64,000 bases of DNA. Source: Adiantum capillus-veneris. Lineage: Eukaryota > Streptophyta > Polypodiopsida > Polypodiales > Pteridaceae. The stretch covers positions 3,568,312 to 3,632,311 of the forward strand of contig CM043945.1 in NCBI GenBank assembly GCA_014529385.2, written 5' to 3'. Below are positions 11,230-20,584 of this stretch, piece by piece. The notes beneath the pieces were generated by a model. That model was given only the letters and a program-made list of their open reading frames with translations, searched no databases and was not told where the DNA came from. Position 1 is the stretch's first letter. The number at the start of each line of letters is the position of its first letter. The translations under genes were made by a program, and so were the position numbers.

Positions 11230-12279
11230 TCATGTGGAGCGCCGGTCTACAATCACCACCCGACCATCTCTGTAGAAGGCCGTCTTTCCCTTCTCCCTTG
11301 CTGCTTGAATCTCTGGCATTACCTCTCTCATATGCGCAAGCTGTGTGAGAGTGAGGTCATCTCCAAGGAATATGCCCGTTTTCTTTAGTGTAGGACGCCT
11401 CTTCAAGAAGTCCTTCTTTGCCTCCACGGATGAAAAACGCATGATTAAAGCTCTCTCCTTTGAAATCTCCCCATTTCCTTGTGTCTTCTTCCCTACCCTC
11501 CATGCCTTTGTATGAGTAGCCTCACTACCCATCATACGGAGAAGTTCTTTGACTTCCCCTTCCACATCATCTCGGTCTTTTGGACCGGTGACTCGTATGT
11601 GCAAAGCTCTAGTATTCCTTCGTTGCTCTTTTTCTAGAGTCATGGTGATGATTGTAGGAGTGGGGACAGATGTGGTTTCTTTCCCTTTCCCTTTCTTAGC
11701 GACTTCTATCCATTTCTCGGCCTCATCCGCCTTCTTCTGTGTCTTCATGATCGCATCCATCCACGAAGACATCTTTACCACATTTTGTTTCTCCTCTTCT
11801 TTGATCATCTGTACCTGCTCCTTGATGACCTCGATTTCCTCTATCACCCGGGGCTGGAATTCCCCTTCCTCTAGTCCACCGCTTGCTCTATCAACCAGCT
11901 CTCGCTTGAGGGCTGAGACCTCTTCTTTGAGTGCTTGTGAATCCGTCTTAAGTGCTTGTAGCTCTGCGTGCAAGTCTGCTTTCTCCTTCTTCCATTGCGC
12001 ACCCTCGTCGAGGAACATTTGAAGAAGGTTGGCCTTCTCTTTCCACCATCCTTCCGTATCTGCTTTCCATTCTTTCATCTCCCTTTCCATTTGTGTTATC
12101 TGCTTGTTTGTATGCATGAAGGTTGCCTTTGTATGGGGCTTGCAAGCTGGTGAAGCGCTTATGACCTCGGGAACGGGCATGGGTTGGTTGAGCTCGCCTT
12201 CTCTGATGTCTTCAGAAGCTTCCTGTTCCTTCACAAGCTTAACATAACGGGACGGGTTGTTACCATCTTCTGTCGCCAT
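11230..12279 (-). CDS. LINE-I ORF1 protein (L1-type RNA-binding protein)
   Basis: An uninterrupted 349-residue frame on the minus strand beginning MATEDGNNPS. Residues about 65-150 are charged and heptad-like (WKADTEGWWKEKANLLQ, then repeated LKTDSQALKEEV-type helices), consistent with a trimerising coiled coil. The C-terminal 130 residues carry an RRM-like fold seen in L1 ORF1 proteins: LHIRVTGPKD, then ALIMRFSSVEAKKDFLKRR, then TGIFLGDDLTLTQLAHM and GKTAFYRDGRVVIVDRR. Such proteins bind LINE RNA as a chaperone and form the ribonucleoprotein used for target-primed reverse transcription. It is followed on the same strand by the ORF2 endonuclease. The intact frame is notable because the adjacent ORF2 is destroyed. 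Confidence 0.8.
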   Translation of the reverse strand: MATEDGNNPSRYVKLVKEQEASEDIREGELNQPMPVPEVISASPACKPHTKATFMHTNKQITQMEREMKEWKADTEGWWKEKANLLQMFLDEGAQWKKEKADLHAELQALKTDSQALKEEVSALKRELVDRASGGLEEGEFQPRVIEEIEVIKEQVQMIKEEEKQNVVKMSSWMDAIMKTQKKADEAEKWIEVAKKGKGKETTSVPTPTIITMTLEKEQRRNTRALHIRVTGPKDRDDVEGEVKELLRMMGSEATHTKAWRVGKKTQGNGEISKERALIMRFSSVEAKKDFLKRRPTLKKTGIFLGDDLTLTQLAHMREVMPEIQAAREKGKTAFYRDGRVVIVDRRST

Positions 12280-12324
12280 AGCTCAATGCATGCGTGCGTG
12301 CAGGATGAGAAAGAGAGTGGCTGG

Positions 12325-12433
<109 letters not shown>

Positions 12434-12476
12434 ACGACATGTTGGGTCCCAACCACCCTCAAGGGTCCCCTTGCTC

Positions 12477-13302
12477 TGTTGCCAGAGCAAGGTACTTGCT
12501 TCATTTCTTGCACAGAAATGCTGATACAATGATGCTAAATGTTGAGATGCTGAGATGCTAATGGGTACTTGATGCAGATGCTTGGTACTGCTGAGATACT
12601 AAAGGGTATTGTAGTAGATGCTGAGGGTACTGCTGTGGATGCTTGGTACTTGAGAGTCTAAGTGCTCGGTACTGCGGGTACTTGGTGCTTGATACCGCGT
12701 GTACTTCTGGAGATGCTTGGTATGCGGCGACGACGACGACGACGATACTTGGCAGAGATGCTTGTACGGCGAGGCTAGGGCTGACTGCTGAAACACTAAT
12801 GATGTTGATGGCTTGGGTTTGCAACCATGACGAGGCTATGGGCTAAAATCTGATGAAAACACTGAGGGCTGAATGCTGAAAACGCGGGCGATGATAGCTG
12901 AAAAATGCTGGAACTGCTTCTGGGAGAAAATGCTGAGAGGAGGCTGATGCTGCGGGTGCTGCAAGTACTGCCCTCTTCTCCTTCTTCTTCTCCCCCCTTC
13001 TAGCGCCCAAGGGCTGCCTATATAGGCACTGCAAGCTGGGTCGAGCATTCACTTCTTGGGACTTCGATATCAATAAAAATGCCAAAGTCAGTGACTATTA
13101 AGTGAGCACATAAAAGTCGGTTCACACGCTTGAATGCCTATATGCTGACTGATTGTACTGTGCAAGAGAAACTATGACCAGCCTAGACATGCACGTCCTG
13201 CTAGAGGCTCACAAGGGTGCCAGGCTAGGTCCTAAGCTAAGACTGATGCTAGACTTTAGCAGAAGCTTGTCCCCGTGGCACAAGTGCAGTGCGCACGTGA
13301 CA
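12477..13302 (-). repeat. LTR-like sequence distantly related to element A LTR
   Basis: Begins TGTTGCC and ends CACGTGACA on the plus strand. It shares with the A LTR the same order of landmarks: 'gctgaaaacgc' type repeats, 'gcatgcacg', 'ctcacaa(a/g)(a/g)gtgcca', 'agactga' and 'gcttgtcc(c/a)cg' before the CACGTGACA end. Its left half is a run of degenerate 'gatgcttggtactg' units plus a short (GAC)n at about 12730. No flanking duplication was found, so it may be one LTR of a deleted element. Confidence 0.45.
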
Positions 13303-13962
13303 GGCTTCTTTGTTCGTGTCCCGCCGGGGCAAACTTTGTTATTCACAAGAGAGATTACAAGGCTCACAACTCTACAATCTGCAAGAATGCGAAAGCGCCC
13401 CCCCTCGAAACCCAACCCATATATAGGGAAGTAACAATAATCCCCGACCCACATTTCAATAACCCATGCCAAATAAATGGGAGTATGAAGGGTCAAAAAC
13501 ATCAAAATAGGGCGCCCAACAAAAAGGCCACAAGTGACACTCCAGATTTTGTGGTAAAAATCCCCCGTGATGCCTACATTGTAAAAAAGCCTCATGAGGC
13601 GGGCACTGCCACAAAGAAGCCCTCACTCTCAAGATCTAGGCAGAAAAATCCAGGAGATGACCTCCAAAATTCTAACAAGACCTAGTAGACAATCTTACTT
13701 TATGCTTAAAAGAACATAAAGATGGACCCTAATGGCACAATTTTTCTTGCTCTTATCTTCTAGCCTCAAGAGGTTGAAAGTTCGATCCTTTATTGTCAAT
13801 GACCATGATTTGAGATGACTAGTCGCTTTTGGAGGGAAGTATGGAGTAATATGGGAACAATTTTACATTTGATAGAATGGGGACAAATCTCAAACTGTCC
13901 TCATCTATTCATCCATATTGGATAGACTGTTTGGCAATCAAAGAAAACAATTTCCACTTTGT
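13303..13962. other. Unassigned DNA between LTR-like sequence and family C chain
   Basis: A 136-codon open frame (13275-13685, plus) spans part of it but has no domain, composition bias or homologue I can recognise. It may be interior of the element whose LTR lies at 12477-13302. Confidence 0.3.
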
Positions 13963-14098
13963 ACTTGCACACACCGCCGCGCGCTAACCCTGCAGATGTT
14001 CTCACCAAGAGTCTTGCTAAGGCTCAACATGAGCATTGCATACAGCTGGTGGGAGTTGGTTAACTTAAAGGCGTCATTTATGCCTTTAAGTGGGAGGT
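13963..14098 (+). pseudogene. Family C fragment: U5 end joined to RNase H end
   Basis: The last ~23 bp of U5 (acttgcacacaccgccgcg) run straight into the codons for NPADVLTKSLAKAQHEH, the C-terminal end of copia RNase H, ending at TAA 14060-14062, then the polypurine tract AGTGGGAGG before the LTR start. Everything from the primer-binding site through reverse transcriptase is missing. Confidence 0.7.
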
Positions 14099-14228
14099 TG
14101 TTGGGTTAAAGGCTTAAATAACCCCTTTTTGTACATTTTTATACTTTGTCCAGGTTCAATATGAACCTGGACAAAGTATAAAAATGTACAAAAAGGGGTT
14201 ATTTAGGCCTTTAACGGTTAACCCAACA
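14099..14228. repeat. Palindrome 1 of family C (LTR start to LTR start)
   Basis: TGTTGGGTTAAAGGC...TCCAGGTTCAAT is followed by its own reverse complement, centred at about 14161 (CAGGTTCAATATGAACCTG). The right arm has a 5 bp insertion 'ggtta'. Both arms end in the LTR terminus and continue outward into a polypurine tract. Confidence 0.85.
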
Positions 14229-14610
14229 ACCTCCAACTTAAAGGCATAAATGACGCCTTTAAGTTAACCAACTCCCACCAGTTGTATGCAATGCTCATGT
14301 TGAGCCTTAGCAAGACTCTTGGTGAGAACATCTGCAGGGTTATCCTGTGTATGGATCTTAGTCAAGCTGACTAGACCATCCTCCAAAAAAATGCCATGTT
14401 TCATGCACATACCAAACACATAGATGTGCGGTACCACTTCATACGACAGGTATTGGAGGATGGTCTAGTTAGCTTGACTAAGATCCATACACAGGATAAC
14501 CCTACAGATGTTCTCACCAAGAGTCTTGCTAAGGCTCAACATGAGCATTGCATACAGCTGGTGGGAGTTGGTTAACTTAAAGGTGTCATTTATGCCTTTA
14601 AGTGGGAGGT
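14229..14610. pseudogene. Family C RNase H ends, back to back
   Basis: 14229-14388 is the minus-strand copy of the RNase H C-terminus and polypurine tract; 14389-14575 is the plus-strand copy, encoding MFHAHTKHIDV to CIQLVGVG and a TAA stop. They meet head-on at 'cctccaaaaaaatgcc', so about 150 bp of the same coding end is present in both orientations within 400 bp. Confidence 0.75.
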
Positions 14611-15243
14611 TGTTGGGTTAAAGGCCTAAATAATCTCTTTTTGTACATTTTTATACTTTGTCCAGGTTCAATATGAACTTGGACACATTTTTTAAAGGTC
14701 ACTTATAATAAAAGTGGGAAAACTCAATAAGTGAGTTGTGGGTTTTCCCACTTTTATTATAAGTGACCTTTAAAAAAAGTGGGAAAACTCAATAAGTGAG
14801 TTTTGGGTTTTCCCACTTTTATTATAAGTGACCTTTAAAAAAAGTGGGAAAACCCAAAACTCACTTATTGAGTTTTCCCACTTTTATTATAAGTGACCTT
14901 TAAAAAAAGTGGGAAAACTCAATAAGTGAGTTTTGGGTTTTCCCACTTTTATTGTAAGTGACCTGTAAAAAAAGTGGGAAAACTCAATAAGTGAGTTTTG
15001 GGTTTTCCCACTTTTTTTAAAGGTCACTTATAATAAAAGTGGGAAACCCAAAACTCACTTATTGAGTTTTCCCACTTTTTTTAAAGGTCACTTATAATAA
15101 AAGTGGGAAAATCCAAAACTCACCTATTGAGTTTTCCCACTTTTATTATAAGTGACCTTTAAAAAATGTGTCCAGGTTCATATTGAACCTATACAAAGTA
15201 TAAAAATGTACAAAAAGGGGTTATTTAGGCCTTTAACCCAACA
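14611..15243. repeat. Palindrome 2 of family C with stacked hairpin units
   Basis: Two LTR starts face each other at the ends. Between them the unit 'aaagtgggaaaactcaataa' to 'gtgagttttgggttttccc' and 'acttttattataagtgacc' recurs about seven times in alternating orientation (about 14690-15170). Each unit is itself self-complementary, so the stretch can fold into a row of hairpins. Confidence 0.85.
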
Positions 15244-15347
15244 ACCTCCCACTTAAAGTACGGTTATATCTCTCAGCCACACCATTAGAAGATGGATTAT
15301 AAGGGGTTGTCAACTCCCTTTTAATCCCATGTTCTTCGCAATAGCGC
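15244..15347 (-). pseudogene. Family C integrase fragment, minus strand
   Basis: Matches 18163-18266 closely: the minus strand encodes the YNPSSNGVAERYNRT part of the integrase core next to a polypurine tract. It breaks off at 'ttcgcaatagcgctt', where U5 of the plus-strand copy begins; the shared 'agcgcttcc' looks like junction microhomology. Confidence 0.7.
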
Positions 15348-15455
15348 TTCCCTTTTGCAGCACAGTGTCTCCGCTTCAAGCCTCAAGGCCTGCACATCTT
15401 CGCGTGCTCTATCACTTGCACACACTGCCGCGCGCTCATCAACTGGTATCAGAGC
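15343..15455 (+). other. Family C U5 remnant and primer-binding site
   Basis: A diverged U5 (ending 'ctgccgcgcgctcatca') is followed by TGGTATCAGAGC at 15444-15455, complementary to initiator-Met tRNA. The base after it is already integrase coding sequence, so gag and protease are absent from this copy. Confidence 0.75.
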
Positions 15456-17772
15456 CCCTTATAATCCATCTTCGAATGGTGTGGCTGAGAGGTATAACCG
15501 TACTTTATGTGAGAGAGTGCGTTGCATGTTGTCCACGGCTAATCTCCCTCATGGGTTTTGGGGAGAGGCTTTGAAAACTGCAGTTCATGTATGCAATCGC
15601 TCTCCTAACAGTACGCTGAAAAATGACATTCCAGAGGAGGTTTGGTCTGGCAAACCTGCCTCTTATGATCATTTGAGTGTTTGGCTGCGAGGCTTTTGTC
15701 CATGTTCATAATGACTTGAGGACAAAGCTAGATGCCAAGTCCATCCAAGGACTCTTCCTAGGTTATGGGGAAGAGGGTGAAATGGGCTATAGGATATGGT
15801 TGCCTCAGTTTAAGAGGGTACTACGCAGCCGAGATGTAGTGTTCAATGAGGCTAAATTGCTGAAAAATGCTACATCTTCTGAAATTGACAAGAAATTGTT
15901 CAAATTTCAGCCTCTCTTGCCACCTATTGATGTTGAAAAAGAGCCTCAGGATGCATTACCGCAAGCTGAAATTGATAATCAGCCGGTTAACCTTGAGCCA
16001 GAAGAGGTAGGACATGATTTAGATGCTCCAAATGAGGATGGACAGCCACCTGTCATGGCTGAAAATGATTTTCAGCAGCATGAGCATGCTGAAAATGAGT
16101 TGCCTCCTGATGTAGAACCTGTGCCTGAGAATGTAGATCATTGGGTACGCAGGTCTACTCGTGTCAGAAGGTTGATATAGCGCTTTGAGCCCTCTTTGCA
16201 TCATGTTATGTTGACAGATGAGGGAGAGCCTCTTACGTATAAAGAGGCAAAGACATGTGAGTCAAGCAGTAAGTGGGAGCTTGCAATGCAAGAGGAAATG
16301 AAATCCTTGTATGCAAATGATACTTGGGATCTTGTGCCATTGCCTAAAGGGAGAAAGGCTTTTCCTAACAAATGGGTATACAAGATTAAGATTGTGGATG
16401 AAAAACCCAAGTACAAGGCAAGTTTGGTTGCAAAAGGATATGCACAAAAAGAAGGAATTGATTTTCAAGAAATCTTTTCTCCCGTTGTAAAGCTTACAAC
16501 TTTACATTTCCTTTTTGCTCTCGTTGCGGTGCTTGATTTGGAATTGAATCAAATGGATGTAAAGACAGCGTTTTCGCACGGTGACATTGAAGAGGACATA
16601 TACATGAAACAACCTGAAGGTTTTGTAGTTCCTACACGTGAGGAACTTGTATGCAAACTGAAAAGGGCTTTGTATGGTTTAGACAATCATCACGGCAATG
16701 GTATAAGAAGTTTGACACTTTTATGCTGTCTCAAGGCTTTAAACGCAGCCATGCAGATCATTGTTTGTATACGAAAAGGGATGAAGATGGTAGTCCCATC
16801 ATACTTGTTCTCTATGTTGATGACATGTTGCTTGCCGGGAAACATAAGACTAGTCTTGATGCTCTGAAACGTAAGCTAAATTCAACATTTTCTATGAAGG
16901 ATTTGGGTGATGCAGAGCATATTTTGGGCATGCGTATTAAAAGAGATAGAAAGCTGAAATTGTTGTTTTTATCTCAAGAAAGGTACATTGCAAAAGTACT
17001 TGATAGGTTTAATATGGCTGATGCTAAGCCTCTTGGAGTACCTTTACCTCCATACACTAAGCTTAGCAAAGCCGATTGCCCAAAGGATGACGTGGCAGTG
17101 AATGCTATGAAGGGAATCCCTTATGCATCAGCTTGTGGTTCTCTTATGTATGCTATGGTTGCCACTCGTCATGACATTGCCCATGTAGTGGGAGTTGTTA
17201 GTAGATACATGTCCAATCCCGGCAAAGCACATTGGGAAGCTGTGAAATGCATTCTGAGATATTTGAAAGGTACACAATCAAAGTGTATCTGTTATGGCAA
17301 AAGTGACTTAAAGTTGCAGGGATATTGTGATGCAGACATGGCAGGTGACATGGATACCAGGAAATCTACCAGTGGATATGTATTTGCCATTGTTGGTGGT
17401 GCAATCTCTTGGTGTTCTAGGTTACAGAAAATTGTGGCATTGAGTACTACTGAGGCTGAATATATTTCAGCCACAGAGGCTTCAAAAGAGGCCATTTGGT
17501 TGGGCAGAGTTGCAAAAGAACTTGGTATGCCTGCTCATACACCCGTGTTGGGTTGTGATAGCCAGAGTGCTGTCTATTTAGCCAAAAATGCCATGTTTCA
17601 TGCACGTACCAAACACATAGATGTGTGGTACCACTTCATACGACAGGTATTGGAGGATGGTCTAGTCAGCTTGACTAAGATCCATACACAGGATAACCCT
17701 GCAGATGTTCTCACCAAGAGTTTTGCTAAGGCTCAACATGAGCATTGCATACAGCTGGTGGGAGTTGGTTAA
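15454..17772 (+). pseudogene. Family C pol half: integrase C-terminus, RT, RNase H
   Basis: Copia-type pol on the plus strand, broken at three points. It opens at YNPSSNGVAERYNRT, which holds the third acidic residue of the integrase DDE triad, and runs through the conserved NLPHGFWGEAL and SVFGCEAFVHV region (one-base deletion near 15685). A Pro/Glu-rich linker follows, with an in-frame TAG at 16178-16180. Reverse transcriptase follows (KWVYKIK, QMDVKTAF, then a frameshift near 16682, then LYVDDMLLAGKH with the catalytic Asp pair). RNase H ends it (GYCDADMAGD, STTEAEYISA, NPADVLTKS). It keeps a primer-binding site upstream and a polypurine tract (AAGTGGGAGG) downstream. Confidence 0.85.
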
Positions 17773-17807
17773 CTTAAAGGCGTCATTTATGCCTTCAAGT
17801 GGGAGGT

Positions 17808-18162
17808 TGTTGGGTTAAAGGCCTAAATAACCCCTTTTTGTACATTTTTATACTTTGTCCAGGTTTATATTGAACCTGGACATATTTTTTAAAGGTCACT
17901 TATAATAAAAGTGGGAAAACCCAAAACTCACTATGAACCTTGACACATTTTTTAAAGGTCACTTATAATAAAAGTGGGAAAACTCAATAAGTGAGTTTTC
18001 CCACTTTTAAAGGTCACTTATAATAAAAGTGGGAAAACTCACTTATTGAGTTTTCTCACTTTTATTATAAGTGACCTTTAAAAAATGTGTCCAGGTTCAT
18101 ATTAAACCTGGACAAAGTATAAAAATGTACAAAAAGGGGTTATTTAGGCCTTTAACCCAACA
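17808..18162. repeat. Palindrome 3 of family C
   Basis: Two LTR starts (TGTTGGGTTAAAGGCC) face away from each other with several 'aaagtgggaaaactca' hairpin units between them. It fuses the plus-strand pol half and the minus-strand gag half tail to tail. Confidence 0.85.
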
Positions 18163-18403
18163 ACCTCCCACATAAAGTACGGTTATACCTCTCAGCCACA
18201 CCATTAGAAGATGGATTATAAGGGGCTGTCAACTCCCTTTTAATCCCATATTCTTCGCAATAACGCTGAAATTCAGCAGACGTGTACTCCCCCCCATTGT
18301 CAGATCTCAGACATTTAAGCTTACTACCCCTTTGCGTGGTCACAAAAGCATGAAACCTCTTAAATGCATTAAATGTCTCACTCTTATTCTTTAACAAATA
18401 TGC
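18163..18403 (-). pseudogene. Family C integrase core, end of the gag half
   Basis: Continues the large frame upstream after one in-frame TAG (a TGG-to-TAG type change after DDCTRKG). It encodes FNAFKRFHAFV, the second Asp in RSDNGGEYTSAEF, and the third acidic residue in NGVAERYNRT, then joins the polypurine tract after 'cgtacttta'. Reverse transcriptase and RNase H are absent. The same join, one base different, is found at 15246. Confidence 0.8.
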
Positions 18404-20092
18404 CTAGCCTTTCCTAGTGCAATCATCAGTGAATGTAACAAAGTATAATGCACCACCAAAAGACTTAACAGGCATTGAACATACATCGGAGTGAAATAAA
18501 TAAAGAGCATTAGCTTTGCGCGAGACACCAGAATAATAAGAAGACTTCTTTTGTTTACCATACAAACAGTCATTACAAAAATCTAACTTGGTGCCCTTTA
18601 CATCAACCCTCTTCAAAGAGGAGAGCACATCAAGTCCCTTCTGGCTCATATGGCCAAGTCTTTTGTGCCACAACTCCAAATGAGAAGCAACTTCGGCCAC
18701 TGCAAGAAACTTGCCAGGCGAAGCTTTGCCATGTAAATAGTACAATGTACCACTCTTGCATCCCTTGACAATGAGCATTGATCCCTTAAGCAACTTCCAT
18801 GAACCCCCAACAAAAATGGTTGTATAACCCTGTGCATCCATCTGGCCAACAAACAATAGACTCTTCTTGATGCCTGGTACATACCTTACATCTTTAAGCA
18901 TAAACTCTTGGCCATTGTTTAATGCCAAGCGCACAGTGCCCATTCCTTCAATGTCACAAGCATGGTTATCCCCAAGGTAAACCTTGCCATACTTGCCTGC
19001 ATGATAAGAAGCAAAACACTCCACAGATGGAGTCACATGAAATGAGGCACCCAAATCTACTATCCAAGACTGTGTAAGGCCATCATTTGCACTTAGCAAT
19101 GCATCAATGACATCTCTACGTGAGATAAGCATGTCTTTTGCATTTGCTACAACAAAATTTGAGGGGCATGAAGCTGCAACCAAGATCTCCTCACTGTCGG
19201 ATAACTCTGTGATAACCACACTAGAGGATACATTGACAGTCTCCGAATCCTTGGAGGAGGTGCCTACTGATTTTTCCCCTTTCTTATCCTCTGTCTTCTT
19301 CTTCTCCTGCGATTCCTTCTTTCTTTCCTGCTCTTTCTTGAAATACCTGCAATCTGGCTTCTTATGGCCTTTTCTGCCACACTGGTAACAAGTCACATTC
19401 TTATCCCTAGACTTGCTTTTGCTTCTGTTTTGAGTCTTGGTACCTGTATTTTGCTTCTGACTTCTACCTCTCGCATTGTAAGCAGAACTGCCACCTTCCC
19501 CACCACTAGACTTGCGTCTAATTTCCTCATTTAAGATGGAGCCTCGCACTCCATCATATGTGAGGTTGGGGCTATTACTCAAAGAAACCACAAGCGTTTC
19601 CCAAGAGTCTGGCAAAGTCATCAACAAAAATATGGCTTTCAACTTGTCATCAAAAGGTTGAAGCCCAGTATCCTGTAGCTGACTCATAACACTGGTGAAA
19701 GCACTTAAGTGCTCAGAAGCCGACTTGGCTTCGTCAAGCATCATGTTCACCAGTTTGCGCATCAAATGCATCTGATTCACAGGGGTGGCATTCTCATAAG
19801 TGGCCTTCAACTTATGCCAAATTGCATGTGCACTGTCCAAGCCCTTTATGTCCACTAGAATGTCATCGTTCACAGCCATTTTGATATAGACCTTTGCCCT
19901 CTTGTTAAGCTTGGCCCAATCCTCATCCGGCATATCCTCAGGCTTTACAGCCAAAAGAGCGTCCTCACAATCCTTGAGGAACAAAATCCCCTGCATCCTG
20001 TCCTGCCATAGGTCGAAACCTGTACCGTCAAATCGCTTGATTTCCATCAAGCTCTTGGCATCAGACGACGAGGAAGTAGAGGCCATTTGCAC
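18404..20092 (-). CDS. Family C Gag-protease-integrase N-terminus, 562 residues
   Basis: A long intact minus-strand frame. Gag: FDGTGFDLWQDRMQG, then the UBN2-like helical core (LPDSWETLVVSL, SILNEEIRRKS), a Lys/Arg-rich tail and a full CCHC knuckle, CYQCGRKGHKKPDC (about residues 236-249). Protease: IVDLGASFHVT, where the usual DSG active site reads DLG, so activity is doubtful. GAG-pre-integrase: LWHKRLGHMSQKGL with zinc ligands down to FCNDCLYGK. Integrase begins at LFHSDVCSMP, holding the first catalytic Asp. The frame ends at TAG beside the next fragment. Copia polyproteins are usually 1300-1400 residues, so this derivative ends after the integrase core. A 5' LTR and primer-binding site lie just upstream. 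Confidence 0.88.
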   Translation of the reverse strand: MQMASTSSSSDAKSLMEIKRFDGTGFDLWQDRMQGILFLKDCEDALLAVKPEDMPDEDWAKLNKRAKVYIKMAVNDDILVDIKGLDSAHAIWHKLKATYENATPVNQMHLMRKLVNMMLDEAKSASEHLSAFTSVMSQLQDTGLQPFDDKLKAIFLLMTLPDSWETLVVSLSNSPNLTYDGVRGSILNEEIRRKSSGGEGGSSAYNARGRSQKQNTGTKTQNRSKSKSRDKNVTCYQCGRKGHKKPDCRYFKKEQERKKESQEKKKTEDKKGEKSVGTSSKDSETVNVSSSVVITELSDSEEILVAASCPSNFVVANAKDMLISRRDVIDALLSANDGLTQSWIVDLGASFHVTPSVECFASYHAGKYGKVYLGDNHACDIEGMGTVRLALNNGQEFMLKDVRYVPGIKKSLLFVGQMDAQGYTTIFVGGSWKLLKGSMLIVKGCKSGTLYYLHGKASPGKFLAVAEVASHLELWHKRLGHMSQKGLDVLSSLKRVDVKGTKLDFCNDCLYGKQKKSSYYSGVSRKANALYLFHSDVCSMPVKSFGGALYFVTFTDDCTRKG

Positions 20093-20570
20093 GGATAAAA
20101 ATGCAGCAGAAAGTGTCTACACAAAATCTGAAAATTTCCAGTGATCACAATGTATCGCACGTTGCATACAATGTGTTGAAAATTTCAGCAATTAAAAAGT
20201 ATCCCCAATGCGTACTTGCATAAAAGGCGTACATAAACCTCAATTTGTGTACATAAAAACAGTCCAATTCTGAATTTTCTGCAAATTTATTCTTTTGGCG
20301 TATCAATTTGCATCAAATGGACCTATTTTGAGTGGGGCATTCATGGGAATCGATTTAGAACACCTGCGTTTTGCTGTTTTGACCTGTAATTTTCTGGTTT
20401 TTACTTGTTTTGACCTAATTTCAGCCTGTTTTAGGCTGTTTAGGGAACCCTAATCACCCTACGTGACACCGGAAGCAAGGGGCTTCGCGATGAAAGCGGA
20501 AATTTGACGCAAGAGAAGCCTTTTGCCTACTGTCCAGCCACCTGCACAAAGCTTCTGAAACCCTAATTTG

Positions 20571-20582
20571 GCTCTGATACCA
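20571..20582 (-). other. Family C primer-binding site, minus copy
   Basis: The minus strand reads TGGTATCAGAGC two bases after the LTR end (CTCAACA), complementary to initiator-Met tRNA. Confidence 0.85.
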
Positions 20583-20584
20583 GT

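Larger units (their letters stand above)
1729..12290 (-). mobile_element. LINE-I: L1-like LINE split by element A
   Basis: Minus-strand non-LTR retrotransposon. ORF1 (11230-12279) is intact. The start of ORF2, an endonuclease domain, follows on the same strand (11040-11229) and resumes on the far side of element A (1877 down to 1729). No reverse transcriptase from this copy is visible, so the LINE is truncated or deleted beyond about 1729. The pieces are joined by the 5 bp TGTCT duplicated on either side of element A. The left boundary is uncertain. Confidence 0.75.

Noticed and set aside
11549-12022. 157-codon plus-strand Ser-rich frame
   Set aside because: Antisense shadow of LINE ORF1; composition mirrors the coiled-coil codons of the minus strand.
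13275-13685. 136-codon plus-strand frame as a gene
   Set aside because: No domain, start context or conserved pattern; it crosses the inferred end of an LTR-like sequence.
14099-18162. Interpretation of the repeated spaced units as a CRISPR-like array
   Set aside because: The units are palindromic LTR parts in alternating orientation, without constant-length unique spacers, and are flanked by copia coding sequence in a eukaryotic genome.
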